29,375 nucleotides of DNA from a virus: the IMG/VR virus record IMGVR_UViG_3300027985_000152, positions 1 through 29,375 of that record; one strand, given 5' to 3'. This document shows positions 27,953 to 29,375 of this stretch, piece after piece (the stretch's first letter is position 1; every line of letters begins with the position of its first letter). A program made the translations under genes and the position numbers. A model generated the notes under the pieces. It searched no databases and was not told where the DNA came from. It saw only the letters and a list, made by a program, of their open reading frames with translations.

Positions 27953-28387
27953 TTGCGACTCCTCCTCACAGAACGGGCAGCCGCTCACGGTGGTGCGCCG
28001 ACCGACGTGCCACCGCATGTGCGCGCCCTTCTCGCCGGACACTGAGCGGGACTCCCGAATGGCCTCGATCTCGTCCGCGGCGCGCTGGTGGGCCAGATAG
28101 TCGTGGCACTCGACGTATCCGTTTCGCTGCACCACCAGGGGCTCTCGGTCAGGCATGAGGACTGGCGGCGCCATCAGCTCCCTGCGCGCTTTCTGGGTGC
28201 CCATCTCGCGCCACACGGAGTCGGGAATCTTGCCGTCGGCCTCCAGGCGGGACACGAAGCACCATGCCCGGATCAGCAGCCGGAACGCACCGTCAGACAG
28301 TGGCGCAATCTTCGCGTGGTCTGGCATCTCGTGAGCCACAATGATGCCTGGTCTGTCGTCCTTCTTGGGGCGGTCCTTCTTCGTCAT
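27944..28387 (-). CDS. Probable replication-initiation/winged-helix DNA-binding protein
   Basis: 147 aa, ATG 28387 overlapping the HNH stop (ATGA). VAHEMPDHAKIAPLSDGAFR LLIRAWCFVSRLEADGKIPD then VWREMGTQK is the winged-helix start of a family of actinophage proteins resembling replisome organisers ('hpKi..Ls..a..l.......cs....DG.ip'). It continues EPLVVQRNGYVECHDYLAHQ, RSVSGEKGAHMRWHVGRR and ends with GCPFCEEESQSA. Family members often have Ser/His/Lys-rich tails; this one stops just before the repeats that could have encoded such a tail. Replication function is inferred. Confidence 0.65.
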   Translation of the reverse strand: MTKKDRPKKDDRPGIIVAHEMPDHAKIAPLSDGAFRLLIRAWCFVSRLEADGKIPDSVWREMGTQKARRELMAPPVLMPDREPLVVQRNGYVECHDYLAHQRAADEIEAIRESRSVSGEKGAHMRWHVGRRTTVSGCPFCEEESQSA

Positions 28388-28941
28388 TCGTCACCAACCA
28401 GGGCGCGGGCAGCCTCGATTCGCTCGGCGAGCATGTTCTTGGTGACTCCCATGAAGTAGCGGAACTCGTCCGTCTTCACCCACGGCTTCGTCATGGTGGC
28501 GCGCACAGCGTGCTCTAAGTCATCCATAGCTAGACCGCTGTCGAGTTGGCGTAAGATCGCGTCTTCCCAGTCGACGGGCAGCGGTACGGTCTTGCCGCTC
28601 GGGTACTTCCAGGAGTCCCAACACTCGCGGAACTGGTCGAGAGTCTTCTTGGTTGCGCGCCGCTTCCTGGTTGCGATCGTGGTTGCGCGCTTCATGGCGG
28701 CGGCCCACCGGATCGCGTCTTTGTCTACCTGTTCCACCAGGGATGCGTCCGGGCTGCTCGACGACTTCCCGAAGTTGCAGTCTCGGCACGCGGCAACCAG
28801 GTTGGCCGGCTCATCGGTGCCGCCGAGGGAGACCGGTACTACGTGGTCGATCGTGAGTTCGTTGTCTTTGGATCGGCAGTAACGACAGGTGTAGTCGTCG
28901 CGTCGAAGTACCTCGAATCGGGTACGCTTGGAAACAGCCAT
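28384..28941 (-). CDS. HNH endonuclease (classic McrA-type core) with C-terminal helical domain
   Basis: 185 aa, ATG 28941 overlapping the 37-aa gene (TGATG). RFEVLRRDDYTCRYCRSKD (C19, C22), LTIDHVVPVSLGGTDEPANL (D32-H33, N47) and VAACRDCNFGKSS (C52, C55, N56) form a complete HNH motif with its zinc quartet. The C-terminal half (LDQFRECWDSWKYPSGKTV then LEHAVRATMTKPWVKTDEFRY) is helical and resembles replication-associated domains of phage proteins. The combination suggests a nuclease involved in phage DNA metabolism. Coupled to the replication-like gene. Confidence 0.82.
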   Translation of the reverse strand: MAVSKRTRFEVLRRDDYTCRYCRSKDNELTIDHVVPVSLGGTDEPANLVAACRDCNFGKSSSSPDASLVEQVDKDAIRWAAAMKRATTIATRKRRATKKTLDQFRECWDSWKYPSGKTVPLPVDWEDAILRQLDSGLAMDDLEHAVRATMTKPWVKTDEFRYFMGVTKNMLAERIEAARALVGDE

Positions 28942-29054
28942 CAGGACCCCTTAGCAGTCTTGGCGGTTAGGCCCCGGTTACCAGCCGGGGCCGTCTTGCT
29001 TACGTGGTCCATTCTACCCCCGACTAGGCCGAACGCTGCGGATTTGCGTGCCAT
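28941..29054 (-). CDS. 37-aa microprotein
   Basis: ATG 29054 is in a TGATG overlap with the HTH gene, and its stop overlaps the HNH start in the same way. MARKSAAFGLVGGRMDHVSK then TAPAGNRGLTAKTAKGS: basic, Gly/Ala-rich, disordered-looking. The longer frame to 29267 is shadow of the HTH gene. Could be a small DNA-binding peptide or only a spacer ORF. Confidence 0.45.
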   Translation of the reverse strand: MARKSAAFGLVGGRMDHVSKTAPAGNRGLTAKTAKGS

Positions 29055-29323
29055 CAGGCGACCCTTCCGTGTGCTTTCCTGGGGTCCGGCCCGAACACCT
29101 GACCCATGCGGGACTCGCGCATCAGATCGGCGGCGAGCGCTGTTTCGGCGGCGAGAGCGTCGATCAGGTCGCGCCGGCCGATCCTGCGCAGGCTGCGGTA
29201 GAGGCTGTCCCTGGTGCGTCCGAGCCGTGCTGCGATGTGGTCCGGGCTGTCGGTGCCGAGCAGCCATTCGACCTCTGCGGCAAGCTCGGCGGGAGTGAGG
29301 TTGGGCTCGATCGGACGCAGCAC
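29054..29323 (-). CDS. Small helix-turn-helix protein
   Basis: 89 aa from GTG 29323, preceded by AAAGAGGTGAG. LTPAELAAEVEWLLGTDSPD HIAARLGRTRDSLYRSLRRI (helix-turn-helix at about 28-49) then GRRDLIDALAAETALAADLM. This is a very common type of short early actinophage HTH protein, probably a DNA-binding regulator of the operon. The stop overlaps the next ATG. Confidence 0.75.
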   Translation of the reverse strand: MLRPIEPNLTPAELAAEVEWLLGTDSPDHIAARLGRTRDSLYRSLRRIGRRDLIDALAAETALAADLMRESRMGQVFGPDPRKAHGRVA

Positions 29324-29324
29324 C

Positions 29325-29375
29325 TCACCTCTTTGTCTCTGTGCTTGGTGTCGCCAGCAGAGCCGTCCGTGCCGT
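29325..29375 (-). CDS. 3' end of a gene entering the window
   Basis: From the window edge a minus frame reads TARTALLATPSTETKR and stops at TGA 29327-29325, two bases before the next GTG. The tight spacing fits the operon's style, but only 16 codons are visible and no function can be given. Confidence 0.35.
   Translation of the reverse strand, partial: TARTALLATPSTETKR

Noticed and set aside
1-29375. CRISPR array, insertion sequence or tRNA anywhere in the window
   Set aside because: No regularly spaced identical repeats, transposase motifs or tRNA-like folds were seen by eye.

Overview
The window is a stretch of a temperate, long-tailed (siphovirus-type) phage or prophage of a high-GC Gram-positive host, most likely an actinobacterium. 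Grounds: GC-rich third codon positions, frequent GTG starts, a small terminase subunit of the kind common in actinophages, an HK97-type head module (terminase, portal, protease, HK97-fold capsid), a -1 frameshifted tail chaperone before the tape measure, and a tyrosine integrase. The host genus cannot be fixed from sequence alone. Every gene I can support is on the minus strand, so biological order runs from high to low coordinates.

Right part (29375 to about 22900): an early-type operon of small genes chained by ATGA, GTGA or TGATG stop/start overlaps. It holds an HTH protein, two HNH nucleases, a probable replication/DNA-binding protein, an Ea22-like protein, a DUF4406 protein, several zinc-ribbon microproteins, two mini membrane proteins and a zinc-finger/HTH protein. 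It ends at a hairpin near 22836-22871.

Middle (22650 to 3769): the late operon. An HNH nuclease comes first, then a hairpin with a T-tract, then small and large terminase, a 48-aa membrane protein, portal, protease, capsid, a two-domain glycosyltransferase, three connector/completion genes, tail tube, tail assembly chaperones with a -1 frameshift, tape measure (apparently broken by a +1 frameshift near its C-terminus) and minor tail proteins. The lysis group follows: a membrane protein with a coiled coil, a 38-aa acidic protein, an M15 peptidase endolysin fused to an endonuclease/exonuclease/phosphatase (EEP) domain, a holin and a small ORF. A beta-helix tail spike closes the operon. Two strong GC hairpins follow it.

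Left part (3621 to 1): the lysogeny/accessory operon. An AT-rich TATAAT element precedes the integrase, followed by a small HTH excisionase-like protein, an HNH endonuclease, a hairpin, a reduced sliding-clamp (DnaN-like) protein and a run of overlapping microproteins that leaves the window.

The items most worth following are the lysin-EEP fusion with its acidic neighbour, the two-domain DnaN-like clamp, two apparent frameshifted genes, the glycosyltransferase inside the head module, and a well-formed plus-strand terminator in a region with no plus-strand gene. No repressor, DNA polymerase, tRNA or CRISPR array was found.
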